NCBI RefSeq assembly: GCF_036322705.1
Contig: NZ_AP027270.1
Location: forward strand, 682,001-746,000
Origin: Maricaulis maris
Lineage (GTDB): Bacteria; Pseudomonadota; Alphaproteobacteria; Caulobacterales; Maricaulaceae
Length of the DNA stretch: 64,000 bases
Reading direction: 5' to 3'
Numbering within the stretch: the stretch's first letter is position 1; the number at the start of each line of letters is the position of its first letter. The notes below the pieces were generated by a model. It saw nothing but the letters and a program-made list of their open reading frames with translations. It searched no databases and was not told the DNA's origin. A program made the translations under genes and the position numbers. Of the stretch, positions 27,792 to 36,526 are shown piece by piece.

Positions 27792-29153
27792 CTAGAGGCC
27801 GCCGATGGACATGGCGTCCACAAATACGCTGGGGGCGTTAACAGATCCCCGAAATTCCAGATCACTGCCCGGAATGAGACGGGCATAGATGTCGATCAGA
27901 TTGCCGGCGACGGTGATTTCGCTGACCGGATGGTCGATCTGGCCATCGGCGATGCGATAGCCGGAGACCCCGACCGACCAGTCACCGGTATTGGAATTCA
28001 GCGACGGGCCGAACATTTCCATGACCAGGACACCCTCCTTGATCCCGCCAATCAGATCGTCGCGGCTGGTCGAACCGGCTTCCATGTGGAAATTGGTCGG
28101 ACCGGCACCGGGCGAGCCGCCCATATTGCGGCGGGCATGGCCGGTCGGCGCCATGTCGAGCTGGCGCGCGGCGGCGGAGTTCAGGAACCAGGTGGTCAGT
28201 CGGCCATCCTCGATTATGGCGCTGCGCTGATTGACCGTGCCTTCACCATCAAAGGGTGAGGAGGCATGGCCCCAGGCCCGGTGCGGATCGTCAATCACGG
28301 TGATGCCCGGCGCAAAGATCTGTTCGCCGAGCTTGTCGCGCAGGAAGGAGACGCCGCGGGCAACGGCCGGTCCGGAAATGGCCCCGGCCAGCGATCCGAT
28401 AAAGGTCGTGGCGACGCGGCGATCAAAGACCACCGGCATCACGCCCGAGCCGAGCTTTTTCGGTCCGACCCGGCGGGCGGCCCGTTCACCGGCTTCGCGG
28501 CCGATCTCGACGCGGTCGCGCAGGTCGGCGCGGCGGCGGGCGCTGGTGGCGGCATAGTCGCGCTCCATGGCGCCGTCCTTGCCGGCGATCACGCTGGCGC
28601 CATAGCCGAAGACGCTCTTCTTCCAGCCGGCATTGAAGCCGGTGGAGGTGGCGTAGGCGGCGGCGCCCTGTCCGGACGAGGCAAAGGCCGCGTCGGTCAT
28701 GGTCACGCCTTCGACGGCGCGGGCGGCGTTCTCAATGGCGAGCGCCGTTTCCTCGAGCTCTTCCGGTGACCATTCGCCGGCCTCGAACTGGTCGATCACC
28801 GGCGGTGTCTTGCACAGGCGCTCAGGGTCTGCCAGCGCGGCATAGGGGTCTTCCGGCGCAGCGCGGGCCATGGTCACGGCACGGCCAATCGTGAAGTCGC
28901 GTCCTTTTTCCGACAGGTCGGAGAAGGCGACGCCGGCATGGCGCTTGCCGACAAAGACCCGCAGACCCGCATCCAGTGTTTCCGACCGGCCGATATCCTC
29001 CAGCTTGCCGTCGCGCACCGAGAGCTCGGTTTCACGCGACTCGGCGACCGAGGCTTCGGCGCTGTCGGCGCCGGCTTTCAGCGCGCGGGCAACAAGGTCG
29101 GCTGCGATCTCTTGCAGGGCGGCGGGGTCGGGGGCTTTGAAGGTCTGTGTCAT
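27792..29153 (-). CDS. pmbA: TldD/PmbA-family metalloprotease-like protein
   Basis: A 453-residue member of the PmbA/TldE side of the TldD-TldE family. Marks are GLRVFVGKRHAGVAFSDL near 65, then RRVGPKKLGSGVMPVVFDRR, ISGPAVARGVSFLRDKLG, and the C-terminal LIGGIKEGVLVMEMFGPSLN. PmbA lacks the zinc HExxxH helix of TldD, and none is seen here. TldD-PmbA pairs cut modified peptides such as microcin precursors; the partner tldD is not in the window. The start at 29153 (MTQTFKAPD) is preferred over an upstream codon. DUF4170 follows after 35 bases. Confidence 0.87.
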   Translation of the reverse strand: MTQTFKAPDPAALQEIAADLVARALKAGADSAEASVAESRETELSVRDGKLEDIGRSETLDAGLRVFVGKRHAGVAFSDLSEKGRDFTIGRAVTMARAAPEDPYAALADPERLCKTPPVIDQFEAGEWSPEELEETALAIENAARAVEGVTMTDAAFASSGQGAAAYATSTGFNAGWKKSVFGYGASVIAGKDGAMERDYAATSARRRADLRDRVEIGREAGERAARRVGPKKLGSGVMPVVFDRRVATTFIGSLAGAISGPAVARGVSFLRDKLGEQIFAPGITVIDDPHRAWGHASSPFDGEGTVNQRSAIIEDGRLTTWFLNSAAARQLDMAPTGHARRNMGGSPGAGPTNFHMEAGSTSRDDLIGGIKEGVLVMEMFGPSLNSNTGDWSVGVSGYRIADGQIDHPVSEITVAGNLIDIYARLIPGSDLEFRGSVNAPSVFVDAMSIGGL

Positions 29154-29193
29154 GCAAGCGCTATAGCCCCGCGAGGCCCCGCCGGGCAATGGC

Positions 29194-29586
29194 TCAACTG
29201 ATGGCCGTCCAGATCAGGAAGCCCGAGCCGACAATCAGCGCCACCCAGGTGAGCAACGTGCCGACGGCACGACCAAACGAGGTCCCTGACGAGGTCGACA
29301 ACCCCCAGGCATGCAGGACCCGGCTGAGCGTCAGCGTGATGCCGATGCCGTGCACGACCAGGATCGGGGCGCTGGACAGGGCGAGCGCGCCGATAATGAT
29401 CAGGCCGACGGGGACGTACTCGATGGCATTGCCGTGAACGCGGCAGGCCCGCTCGAGCGCTTCATCGCCGCCGGTCCCGAAGCCGACCTTGGCGCGCTGG
29501 CGGTGGCGCACGACGTTGAAGGCGAGAGCCATGAGCAAAAGCCCGTTGATCCCGGTGTAGAGTGCAAAGGCGTCGATAGCGGTCAT
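29194..29586 (-). CDS. MAPEG-family membrane protein
   Basis: A 130-residue protein with four hydrophobic segments. The core RACRVHGNAIEYVPVGLIII (Asn and Glu in the membrane helix) is typical of the MAPEG family, which includes glutathione S-transferase-like membrane enzymes. Bacterial functions are mostly unknown. I place the start at 29586 (MTAIDAF); the longer upstream extension is low-complexity and not homologous. It lies between the DsbA-like and PmbA genes in the same direction. Confidence 0.85.
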   Translation of the reverse strand: MTAIDAFALYTGINGLLLMALAFNVVRHRQRAKVGFGTGGDEALERACRVHGNAIEYVPVGLIIIGALALSSAPILVVHGIGITLTLSRVLHAWGLSTSSGTSFGRAVGTLLTWVALIVGSGFLIWTAIS

Positions 29587-29623
29587 GGTGTCTCCCCCGT
29601 CTGACCGGCCCGGTTGTCCGGGC

Positions 29624-30286
29624 CTATTCTGTTTCTGCCGGTTCCTTGGTCGCCTGGCGGATGGCGTCGGCCAGTACGGCCGGCTCCTGGGCGCCGGACA
29701 CGGCAAAGCGTCCGTTGAAAATATAAGTGGGCACGCCCGACACGCCGAGCTTGCGATAGAACAGCTCTTCTTCCCAGACGGCTTTCTCGTCGCGGTCGGT
29801 GGCCAGGAGGTCTGCGGTCACGGTGCGGTCCAGTCCGGCATCGCCCGCCAGCTCTGCCAGCGTATCGCGATCACCGATATTGCGGCCCTGCGAGAAGAAG
29901 GCCGCGAACAGGGCCTCCGCCATCGCGTCGGCCTTGCCCTGACCGCCGGCCCATTTCATCAGCCGGTGCGCATCGAGCGTATTGGGGCGCTGGGTGATCT
30001 CGTCAAAGCGAAACTCGATCCCGGCGGCCGGTCCGGCCTGCTCGAGATGATCGCGCATCATTTTCCAGCGACCCGAGGCTTCGGCGCCGGAGAATTTCTC
30101 GCGCATGTAGTCCTTGTAGGGTCGGCCTTCGCGGGCCAGCGTCGGATCAAGCTGATAGGGTCGCCAGATCGTTTCCACCTTGATCTTCGGCGTCAGCTTG
30201 AGCGCCGCATCCCAATGGCGCTTCCCGAGCCAGCACCAGGGGCAGACGAGGTCGGAAACGATATCAACGGTCACGGTATGGGTCAT
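29624..30286 (-). CDS. DsbA-family (FrnE-like) oxidoreductase
   Basis: A 220-residue thioredoxin-fold protein without a signal peptide, so it is cytoplasmic. The redox motif is CPWC at 15-18 in DLVCPWCWLGKRHWD, as in FrnE and 2-hydroxychromene-2-carboxylate isomerase relatives. The cis-Pro region reads GVSGVPTYIFNGRFAVSGAQ. The insertion of helices between (roughly 65-150) is the usual DsbA-like addition. FrnE in other bacteria acts in oxidative-stress responses. The MAPEG gene follows 37 bases after. Confidence 0.88.
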   Translation of the reverse strand: MTHTVTVDIVSDLVCPWCWLGKRHWDAALKLTPKIKVETIWRPYQLDPTLAREGRPYKDYMREKFSGAEASGRWKMMRDHLEQAGPAAGIEFRFDEITQRPNTLDAHRLMKWAGGQGKADAMAEALFAAFFSQGRNIGDRDTLAELAGDAGLDRTVTADLLATDRDEKAVWEEELFYRKLGVSGVPTYIFNGRFAVSGAQEPAVLADAIRQATKEPAETE

Positions 30287-30365
30287 GACCCCGATTTAGG
30301 CATGTTCTCCGGAAAATGCGAGACTTGTTGCCGCGAGTGGGACGGATCGTCCCGATAGCCGGTTC

Positions 30366-30421
30366 GTCATCCCCCCGGCTTGGACGCCAGGCCATCGCGG
30401 GCCTGATACAGGGGGGATGAC
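30366..30421. repeat. GTCATCCC inverted-repeat element, short form
   Basis: The arms GTCATCCCCCC (30366-30376) and GGGGGGATGAC (30411-30421) are perfect complements. Between them is an inner hairpin caggcc-ggcctg. Related arms (CTTGTCATCCC/GGGATGACAAG) bracket a longer element at 44851-44972, so this looks like a dispersed intergenic repeat. It sits in the gap between the DsbA-like gene and the small flagellar-like gene, where it may act as a terminator. Confidence 0.75.
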
Positions 30422-30453
30422 GCCCACCGGCCACCCACCGACCGGAAGTCGGG

Positions 30454-30672
30454 CTAGACCGTGATGTCCAGCAATCTGTCCGTCATCTCGCTTGCCGTTC
30501 GCGCCACCAGGGCCGAGGCCGACTGGGCCTGCTCGGCCTTCTTCAGGGCGACCACGGACTGGATGATGTCCTCGCCCTTCGCGGCATTGTTGACCAGCTG
30601 GCGCGCAGCCTCCCCGGCGTTGGATTGCGCGGTCAGCATGCCTGAAACGGCGGTATTGAAGGCGATGTTCAT
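30454..30672 (-). CDS. Small flagellar rod-like N-terminal domain protein
   Basis: A 72-residue protein starting MNIAFNTAVSGMLTAQSNAG, closely resembling the N-terminal helix motif of flagellar rod and hook proteins (FlgB/FlgE/FlgK group). The rest is helical and charged. It is too short to be a full rod protein, and similar short proteins are found in alphaproteobacterial genomes with uncertain roles. About 55 bases upstream lies TTAAggcgcgGTAAC, a weak CtrA-like match, which would fit a flagellar link. Confidence 0.6.
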   Translation of the reverse strand: MNIAFNTAVSGMLTAQSNAGEAARQLVNNAAKGEDIIQSVVALKKAEQAQSASALVARTASEMTDRLLDITV

Positions 30673-30887
30673 GTCCCAAGGATAGCGCCTCGCAGGCCCA
30701 GGGCTGAGCGAAGAGTGTGGGTAGGGTTAAGGCGCGGTAACCGGCGGGCTTCGGCGTGGGGTCGGGCGGACTGGACCGGATGTCCGTCCCGCGGGACGCG
30801 GGCTTGTCTGTTCCCGCTATTGGCTGGACGGGCCGTGTGGGACAAGGTCGTCATCAATCAACGGCCACAGGAAGGTGCCACATCATC

Positions 30888-31460
30888 ATGACCAACGCGT
30901 CCACCCCGACTCTCAAGGTTGAGTTCGAACTGTCTGAAACCGATCTCGCCTTTTTCCGGGATCGTCTCGAGACGGCGCGTGCCGACCAGGCTGATCTGGA
31001 TGAAAGCCGGATCACGGCCGGTGTGGCGGACATGATCGCCAAGGCCCTGGCCGCCAATCCGCCGGAATTCGTCAAGACCCGCCTGCGTCAGCTCGGCCCG
31101 CTCGTCGCCATGCTCGATGACGCGGACTGGAATCTGGAAGGCGAGGACCGCGAGCGTGTGCTCAATGCGCTGGCCTATTTCGCGGACCCGGAAGACCTCA
31201 TTCCCGATGCCACGCCGGGCATTGGCTATATCGATGATGCAATCATGATCGAACTGGTCTCCGCTGGCCTGGCACCTGAACTTGAGGCCTATTCCGATTT
31301 CGTCGCTCACCGTGAGGATCTGGCGAAAAAGGATGCGGCGCCCAAGCCGCCGCTCGAGGAAGTCCGGACGGTCATGCAGGACCGCATGCGTCGCCGTCGT
31401 GGCCGCGCCAAGGCGGGTGGCCTGTGGTCGCACTCGACCGTGATCCGTCACTACTTCTGA
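30888..31460 (+). CDS. DUF1232 (YkvA-type) protein
   Basis: A 190-residue protein whose middle reads ALAYFADPEDLIPDATPGIG followed by YIDDAIMI, the DUF1232 motif. The C-terminus is basic (RRRRGRAKAGGLWSHS). The role of DUF1232 is unknown; it is often membrane-associated. The start at 30888 follows a good ribosome-binding site (ggaagg), while upstream in-frame codons lie in a non-coding stretch. It stands alone, with the AlaC-like gene convergent downstream. Confidence 0.85.
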   Translation: MTNASTPTLKVEFELSETDLAFFRDRLETARADQADLDESRITAGVADMIAKALAANPPEFVKTRLRQLGPLVAMLDDADWNLEGEDRERVLNALAYFADPEDLIPDATPGIGYIDDAIMIELVSAGLAPELEAYSDFVAHREDLAKKDAAPKPPLEEVRTVMQDRMRRRRGRAKAGGLWSHSTVIRHYF

Positions 31461-31528
31461 CGACCAATATGCCGGACTGCCCGGCATCCTCCCTCAACCG
31501 GGCAGAACGCACAGCGTGATCCGGGCGG

Positions 31529-32722
31529 TCAGACCGCCCGGATTGCCGGCTGTCTGGATTTGAGGAATGTCGCCACGCCGCGCGCCGCCTGACGGATACG
31601 CTGCTCATTCTCGACCAGGGCCAGGCGCACGAAGCCCTCGCCATGCTCGCCAAAGCCGATGCCGGGCGCAACCGCCACGTGGGCCTCTTCCATCAGTTTT
31701 TTGGAAAACTCGAGCGAGCCCATCTCCTCGCAGCCGCGCGGCAGGGGTGCCCAAGCAAACATAGAGGCTTCCGGCGACGGAATCGGCCAGCCGGCCCGGC
31801 CAAAGCTCTCCACCAGAACATCGCGGCGGTGCTTGTAGATCGCTCGCGTCTCGTCAACGCAGTCCTGCGGTCCGTCGAGTGCGGCACAGGCGGCGACCTG
31901 CACCGGCGTGTAGGCACCGTAGTCGAGATAGGATTTGACGCGGGCGAGCGCGCTCACCAGGCGCTGCGAACCCGTTGCGAAACCGACCCGGAAACCGGCC
32001 ATGGAGTAGGTCTTGGACATCGAGGTGAACTCGATCGTGCGCGCCTTGGCGCCTTCGACCTGCAGCATGGACGGGGTCGGCTCGTCACCGAAATAGATCT
32101 CCGAATAGGCCAGGTCGGACAGGATGAAGAGGTCGTGCTCTTCGGCGAAGGCGACCACCCGCTTGTAGAAGTCCAGCGAGGCGGTCTGTGCGGTGGGGTT
32201 GGAGGGATAACACACCACCACGGCTATCGGTTTGGGTACGGTGTAACACGCCGCATGCTCCAGCCCGCGCAGATACTCGTCCGGCGACGGGGCGTGGACA
32301 TGGCGGATCGTGCCGCCGGCAATCAGAAATCCGAAGGTATGGATCGGATAGGAGGGCGAGGGGGCGAGGATGACGTCACCGGGGGCGGTGATCGCCTGGG
32401 CGAGGTTGGCAAAGCCCTCCTTCGAACCCAGCGTCACGATGACCTCGCTGTCCGGGTCCAGATCGACATCAAAGCGCCGCTTGTAATAGCGAGCCTGGGC
32501 CTTGCGCAGGCCCGGGATACCGCGCGAGGCGGAATAGCCGTTGGCGCGCGGCTTCTCCGTCGTTTCCCGCAGCTTGGCGAGAATGTGCGGCGGTGTCGGC
32601 AGGTCCGGATTGCCCATGCCGAAATCGATGATGTCAGCGCCATTGGCCCGCAATTTGGCCTTCAGGCGATTGACTTCTTCGAAAACATAAGGGGGAAGGC
32701 GCTTGGTGCGGTGAAATTCCAT
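31529..32722 (-). CDS. alaC: AlaC-like alanine/pyruvate aminotransferase (class I PLP enzyme)
   Basis: A 397-residue PLP-dependent aminotransferase. KRLPPYVFEEVNRLK and IDFGMGNPDLPTPPHIL are close to E. coli AlaC, and so are SASRGIPGLRKA, SKEGFANL and YPSNPTAQ. The PLP lysine is in SMSKTYSMAGFRVGFATGS. Expected reaction: alanine plus 2-oxoglutarate to pyruvate plus glutamate; other substrates are possible. I chose the ATG at 32722 by homologue start; 32755 would add 11 residues. Confidence 0.86.
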   Translation of the reverse strand: MEFHRTKRLPPYVFEEVNRLKAKLRANGADIIDFGMGNPDLPTPPHILAKLRETTEKPRANGYSASRGIPGLRKAQARYYKRRFDVDLDPDSEVIVTLGSKEGFANLAQAITAPGDVILAPSPSYPIHTFGFLIAGGTIRHVHAPSPDEYLRGLEHAACYTVPKPIAVVVCYPSNPTAQTASLDFYKRVVAFAEEHDLFILSDLAYSEIYFGDEPTPSMLQVEGAKARTIEFTSMSKTYSMAGFRVGFATGSQRLVSALARVKSYLDYGAYTPVQVAACAALDGPQDCVDETRAIYKHRRDVLVESFGRAGWPIPSPEASMFAWAPLPRGCEEMGSLEFSKKLMEEAHVAVAPGIGFGEHGEGFVRLALVENEQRIRQAARGVATFLKSRQPAIRAV

Positions 32723-32936
32723 CGTTAAATCCGGCGTATTCGAACTTTGTCCCATAAAACGCGGTCTGCTCCCGACCCGCAAGAGGCTAGACCCAGCACA
32801 TGGCGGGAATTGGCAGGCAAATCGGCGGATTTGCGGCACCGCCCGGCTGCACCGTCCGTGGGCCGGGTCACTGAAAACGCTCGCCAATTCCCTGCGACCT
32901 GTCATAGGCTCTGCAAGAGGCCGGGGAGGGCTGACC

Positions 32937-33356
32937 ATGTTTCAATCAATGATGACACCGATTTTGGCGCTGGTGTGCTGGACGCTGGTGATGTGGCTGT
33001 GGATGTACGCGACGCGTATTCCGGCGATGCAGAAGGCCGGGATCGATCCCGCCACCGCGAAAGACAAGTCGGTGATGGACAAGCTGCCGATGGAAGTCCG
33101 GCGCATCGCGGACAATTACAATCACCTGCACGAGCAGCCGGTCATCTTCTACGCCCTGGTGCTCTACTCGCACCTGGTCGGTGTCTCGGACGAGTTCAAC
33201 ATCATGCTGGCCTGGGCCTATGTGCTGATCCGCGTGGTCCATTCACTGATTCAGTGCCTGTGGAACTTCATCCCGATGCGCTTTCTGGTCTTCGCGCTGG
33301 GCTCGATCGTGCTGATCATCATGGCCGTGCGCAACGTGATGGCCGTGCTGGCCTGA
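32937..33356 (+). CDS. MAPEG-family membrane protein
   Basis: A 139-residue membrane protein with four hydrophobic segments. The pattern LPMEVRRIADNYNHLHEQPV with Asn and Glu in the second segment fits MAPEG proteins. It opens with LVCWTLVMWLWMYATRI. It differs clearly from the MAPEG protein at 29194, so the window holds two separate members. Alone between the AlaC-like gene (divergent) and prfA (same direction, 60 bases away). Function unknown. Confidence 0.85.
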   Translation: MFQSMMTPILALVCWTLVMWLWMYATRIPAMQKAGIDPATAKDKSVMDKLPMEVRRIADNYNHLHEQPVIFYALVLYSHLVGVSDEFNIMLAWAYVLIRVVHSLIQCLWNFIPMRFLVFALGSIVLIIMAVRNVMAVLA

Positions 33357-33416
33357 GCCCGTCCGTGACAGCGGCTCAGGATTTTCAACGTCCGCGCTTG
33401 GTGCTAACGGAGCGAC

Positions 33417-34490
33417 ATGCACGCACCCGAAGCCAGACTCGCCCAAGTGATCGACCGGTTCGACCAGGTGGAAGCCCGCCTGGGCGCCGCCGCCGATCCC
33501 GATGAAATCGTCAAGCTCTCCAAGGAGCATGCCGAGCTGAAGCCCGTGGCCGAAAAGGCCAATGCGCTGAAGGCGGCCCGCGCCGAGCTTGCCGACCTTG
33601 CCGAGATGATGGAGGGGGGCGACGCCGAGATGGCCGACATGGCGCGTGAGGAGTATTACGCGCTCAAGGAACGCCTGCCCGACCTTGAGCACGCGATGAG
33701 CCTGATGCTGCTGCCCAAGGACAAGGACGACAGCGCCAATGCCATGATCGAGATCCGGGCCGGGACGGGTGGCGATGAAGCCGCCATTTTCGCCGGCAAT
33801 CTCTATGGCATGTATCAGCGCTATGCCCAGCTCCAGGGCTGGACATGGGAGCTGGTCTCGGCCTCTGAGGGTGAGCATGGCGGCTACAAGGAAGTGGTCG
33901 CGGCAATCTCCGGCAATGGCGTGTTCGGTCGCCTCAAATTCGAGAGCGGCGTGCACCGTGTGCAACGCGTGCCGGCAACCGAGAGTCAGGGCCGCATCCA
34001 CACCTCGGCGGCGACCGTGGCGATCATGGCGCAGCCGGAAGATATCGATATCGAGCTCAATATGAGCGAGGTCCGGGTCGATACAATGCGCGCCTCCGGT
34101 GCAGGCGGCCAGCACGTCAACAAGACCGACAGCGCCGTGCGCATGACCCATATCCCGACCGGCCTTGTGGTGGTCTGCCAGGAGAAGTCCCAGCACCAGA
34201 ACCGGGCCCGGGCCCAGGAATTGCTGAAGGCCAAGCTCTACGACATGCAGCGTGAGGCCGCGGCCGCTGAGCGGGCCGCCGAACGCAAGGGCCAGATCGG
34301 CTCCGGCGATCGCTCCGAGCGGATCCGCACCTATAACTATCCGCAGGGCCGGGTCTCCGACCACCGCATCAACCTGACCCTATACAAGCTCGACGACATT
34401 GTTGCCGGTGACGGTCTGGACGAGGTCGTCACCGCCCTGATCTCCGAAGACCAGGCGGCTCGCCTCGCAGCACTCGAAGACAACGCTTGA
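33417..34490 (+). CDS. prfA: Peptide chain release factor 1
   Basis: Recognises UAA and UAG stops on the ribosome. The 357-residue protein has the PAT recognition motif in [14 protein letters not shown] and the peptidyl-tRNA hydrolysis motif GGQ in [17 protein letters not shown]-terminal helices and the [20 protein letters not shown] block are standard. prmC, which methylates the Gln of GGQ, follows 8 bases later, the usual prfA-prmC operon. Confidence 0.98.
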   Translation: MHAPEARLAQVIDRFDQVEARLGAAADPDEIVKLSKEHAELKPVAEKANALKAARAELADLAEMMEGGDAEMADMAREEYYALKERLPDLEHAMSLMLLPKDKDDSANAMIEIRAGTGGDEAAIFAGNLYGMYQRYAQLQGWTWELVSASEGEHGGYKEVVAAISGNGVFGRLKFESGVHRVQRVPATESQGRIHTSAATVAIMAQPEDIDIELNMSEVRVDTMRASGAGGQHVNKTDSAVRMTHIPTGLVVVCQEKSQHQNRARAQELLKAKLYDMQREAAAAERAAERKGQIGSGDRSERIRTYNYPQGRVSDHRINLTLYKLDDIVAGDGLDEVVTALISEDQAARLAALEDNA

Positions 34491-34498
34491 GGCCGGCC

Positions 34499-35455
34499 AT
34501 GACCGGGCCCTTTGACAAGCTGGTCGATGCGGCGCGGTCGGGATTTGATACGGCCGATCACAAACCGCTCCTGCAGGCTTGGCAGGGTCTCGCCCTGGCG
34601 CAGATCCGGGCTGACCTCGTCGCCCGTCTTCTGGCGGCCGGTATTGATGAGGCAGCAGACGAGGCGCGCTTTCTCCTCAACCATGTCCTGGCTCCCGCCA
34701 GCCTGGCCCAGGCACTGGCCGATCCTGCGCTCTTTTCCTGGCAGCAGGCCGAGCAGCTGGCCGCCTTGTCCTGGCGCCGGCTGGCGCGTGTGCCGCTGTC
34801 CCAGCTTCTGGGCAGCCAGCCATTCTGGACGCTGGACCTCGTTGTGACACCGGACGTTCTGACCCCGCGCGCCGATACCGAAGCCCTTGTCGACGCTGTG
34901 CTGGCCGAGGCAGGCCCGGAGGCGGCCTTCCTGGTCGATCTCGGCACCGGTTCGGGCGCCATCCTGCTCGCCCTTTTGTCCGAGCGGCCGGCCTGGACCG
35001 GGTTGGGTGTCGACCTGTCTGAGGCGGCGCTCGCCGTCGCCGGCCGCAATATCGACCGCTACCAGCTGACGAATCGGGCATGCCTTGCCCAAGGCCGCTG
35101 GGGAGAGGGGCTGGCCGACGGTTCGGTCGATATCCTGGTCTCCAACCCGCCCTATATCGTCTCCGACGTCCTCGCCGGACTTGATCCGGAGGTGCGCGAT
35201 CACGAGCCGGCTTTGGCGCTCGATGGCGGCGCGGACGGGCTCGACGCCTATCGTCCCATCATCGCGGATTTGCCGCGCCTGCTCAGGCCGGACGGCCTGT
35301 TTGCGCTGGAGATCGGCTATGATCAGGGCGCGAGTGTCAGTGCGCTGGCGCGTGCGGCCGGCCTGCAGGATGTACGCGTGAAGCCGGACCTTGCCGGGCA
35401 GGACCGGGTGGTCATTGGCCGCGGGTCCGGTCGTGCGGATTCCGCTGACGGCTAA
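34499..35455 (+). CDS. prmC: Release factor glutamine methyltransferase PrmC
   Basis: SAM-dependent enzyme that N5-methylates the GGQ glutamine of RF1 and RF2. The catalytic motif NPPY is in LVSNPPYIVSDVLAGLDPEV, and the SAM-binding motif is VDLGTGSGAILLALL. The N-terminal helical domain (about 1-100) with RVPLSQLLGSQPFW is typical. At 318 residues it is a little longer than E. coli PrmC. The start at 34499 lies 8 bases after the prfA stop. Confidence 0.96.
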   Translation: MTGPFDKLVDAARSGFDTADHKPLLQAWQGLALAQIRADLVARLLAAGIDEAADEARFLLNHVLAPASLAQALADPALFSWQQAEQLAALSWRRLARVPLSQLLGSQPFWTLDLVVTPDVLTPRADTEALVDAVLAEAGPEAAFLVDLGTGSGAILLALLSERPAWTGLGVDLSEAALAVAGRNIDRYQLTNRACLAQGRWGEGLADGSVDILVSNPPYIVSDVLAGLDPEVRDHEPALALDGGADGLDAYRPIIADLPRLLRPDGLFALEIGYDQGASVSALARAAGLQDVRVKPDLAGQDRVVIGRGSGRADSADG

Positions 35456-35670
35456 AAGGGCTTGGAATGACCGGCCTCGCAGTCTAGGGTCCGATCCAAG
35501 GCAAGTGGATCGCGCCAGTACCGGGGGTCTCGCGCGGCCGGATGAGCCACTTGCCATTATCCGGTCAATTCGATGGATCCCCACGGTATCAGCGCACAGG
35601 CTTGCACCTGCGAATGCACCGCCAAGCCCGAAGTAAGATTTGCATCGCTGTTGAACAGGATTTAGGCGAG

Positions 35671-36444
35671 ATGAAGCGTCAACGTGGTCGAGGACGTAAG
35701 CCCGGCAATTCCGCGAACCGTAGCTATCAGAGCAATGGTCCGGAGGTTAAGATCAACGGCAATGCGTCCCAGATCTATGACAAGTATCTCCAGCTGGCTC
35801 GCGACGCATCGTCGGCCGGTGACCGTGTGCGGGCGGAGAATCTCTACCAGCACGCCGAACACTATCTGCGCGTCCTTCAGCTGACCCAGCCCAAGCGTGA
35901 TCCGAGTCAGGATGACGATAATGGCGGTTATGACGGCGATGATGATGACGGCTACCAGGGCAATCACAGCGAACGCCAGTCGCGCGAGCGCCGGGATCAG
36001 CAGGAACGTCGTGATCGCGGTGACCGCAACGATCGCAATGACCGCAATGATCAGGGCGATAATCGCGACAGCCGGGACAATCGTGAGACCCGCGAACCCC
36101 GCGAACCCCGTGAAAACCGCGAACCGCGTGAACCGCGCCGTGGCCGTAACCCGCGCAATCGCGGGTCCAGCGACCGCGAGCCGCGCGAGCCCCAGGATGA
36201 TCCGCTCGGTGTGGTGACCCCGGAAGGCGATTCGGGTTCCTCGAACAAACAGGCCGAAGCGCCGGTAGAGAGCGATGCCGGCGGAGCCGAGCCCAGCCGT
36301 CGCACGCGTCGCCCGCGCCGGACCAAGGCCGAGATGGAAGCCGCCCGTGCGGCCGAAGCCGCACTGAAAAATGCCTCGGCCTCGGCTGATGAAGGCGGGT
36401 CTGACAAGACCGGTGGTGACGGGTCGGAAACCGAGGCCGCCTAG
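35671..36444 (+). CDS. DUF4167 protein with disordered RNA-binding-like tail
   Basis: A 257-residue protein of the alphaproteobacterial DUF4167 family. The domain is in the first 70 residues: MKRQRGRGRKPGN, then INGNASQIYDKYLQLARDA and RVRAENLYQHAEHYLRV. From about 85 on it is charged and repetitive (RNDRNDRND, REPREPRENREPREPR) and then Ala/Glu-rich, clearly disordered. Such Arg/Asp tails suggest RNA or nucleic-acid association, but the role is unknown. A terminator lies at 36476. The 215 bases upstream hold no gene. Confidence 0.87.
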   Translation: MKRQRGRGRKPGNSANRSYQSNGPEVKINGNASQIYDKYLQLARDASSAGDRVRAENLYQHAEHYLRVLQLTQPKRDPSQDDDNGGYDGDDDDGYQGNHSERQSRERRDQQERRDRGDRNDRNDRNDQGDNRDSRDNRETREPREPRENREPREPRRGRNPRNRGSSDREPREPQDDPLGVVTPEGDSGSSNKQAEAPVESDAGGAEPSRRTRRPRRTKAEMEAARAAEAALKNASASADEGGSDKTGGDGSETEAA

Positions 36445-36475
36445 GCCGGGATTGGCGTCCAGCCAGATTGGAATT

Positions 36476-36508
36476 GGGGATGGCCGGGTGACCCGCCATC
36501 CCCTTTTT
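36476..36508 (+). terminator. Rho-independent terminator after DUF4167
   Basis: A GC-rich stem, GGGGATGG paired with CCATCCCC with an inner CGGG/CCCG and a bulged C, is followed by TTTTT. It begins about 30 bases after the DUF4167 stop and lies before the convergent MATE gene. Confidence 0.8.
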
Positions 36509-36526
36509 GTATCTGTCCGGGTAGGC

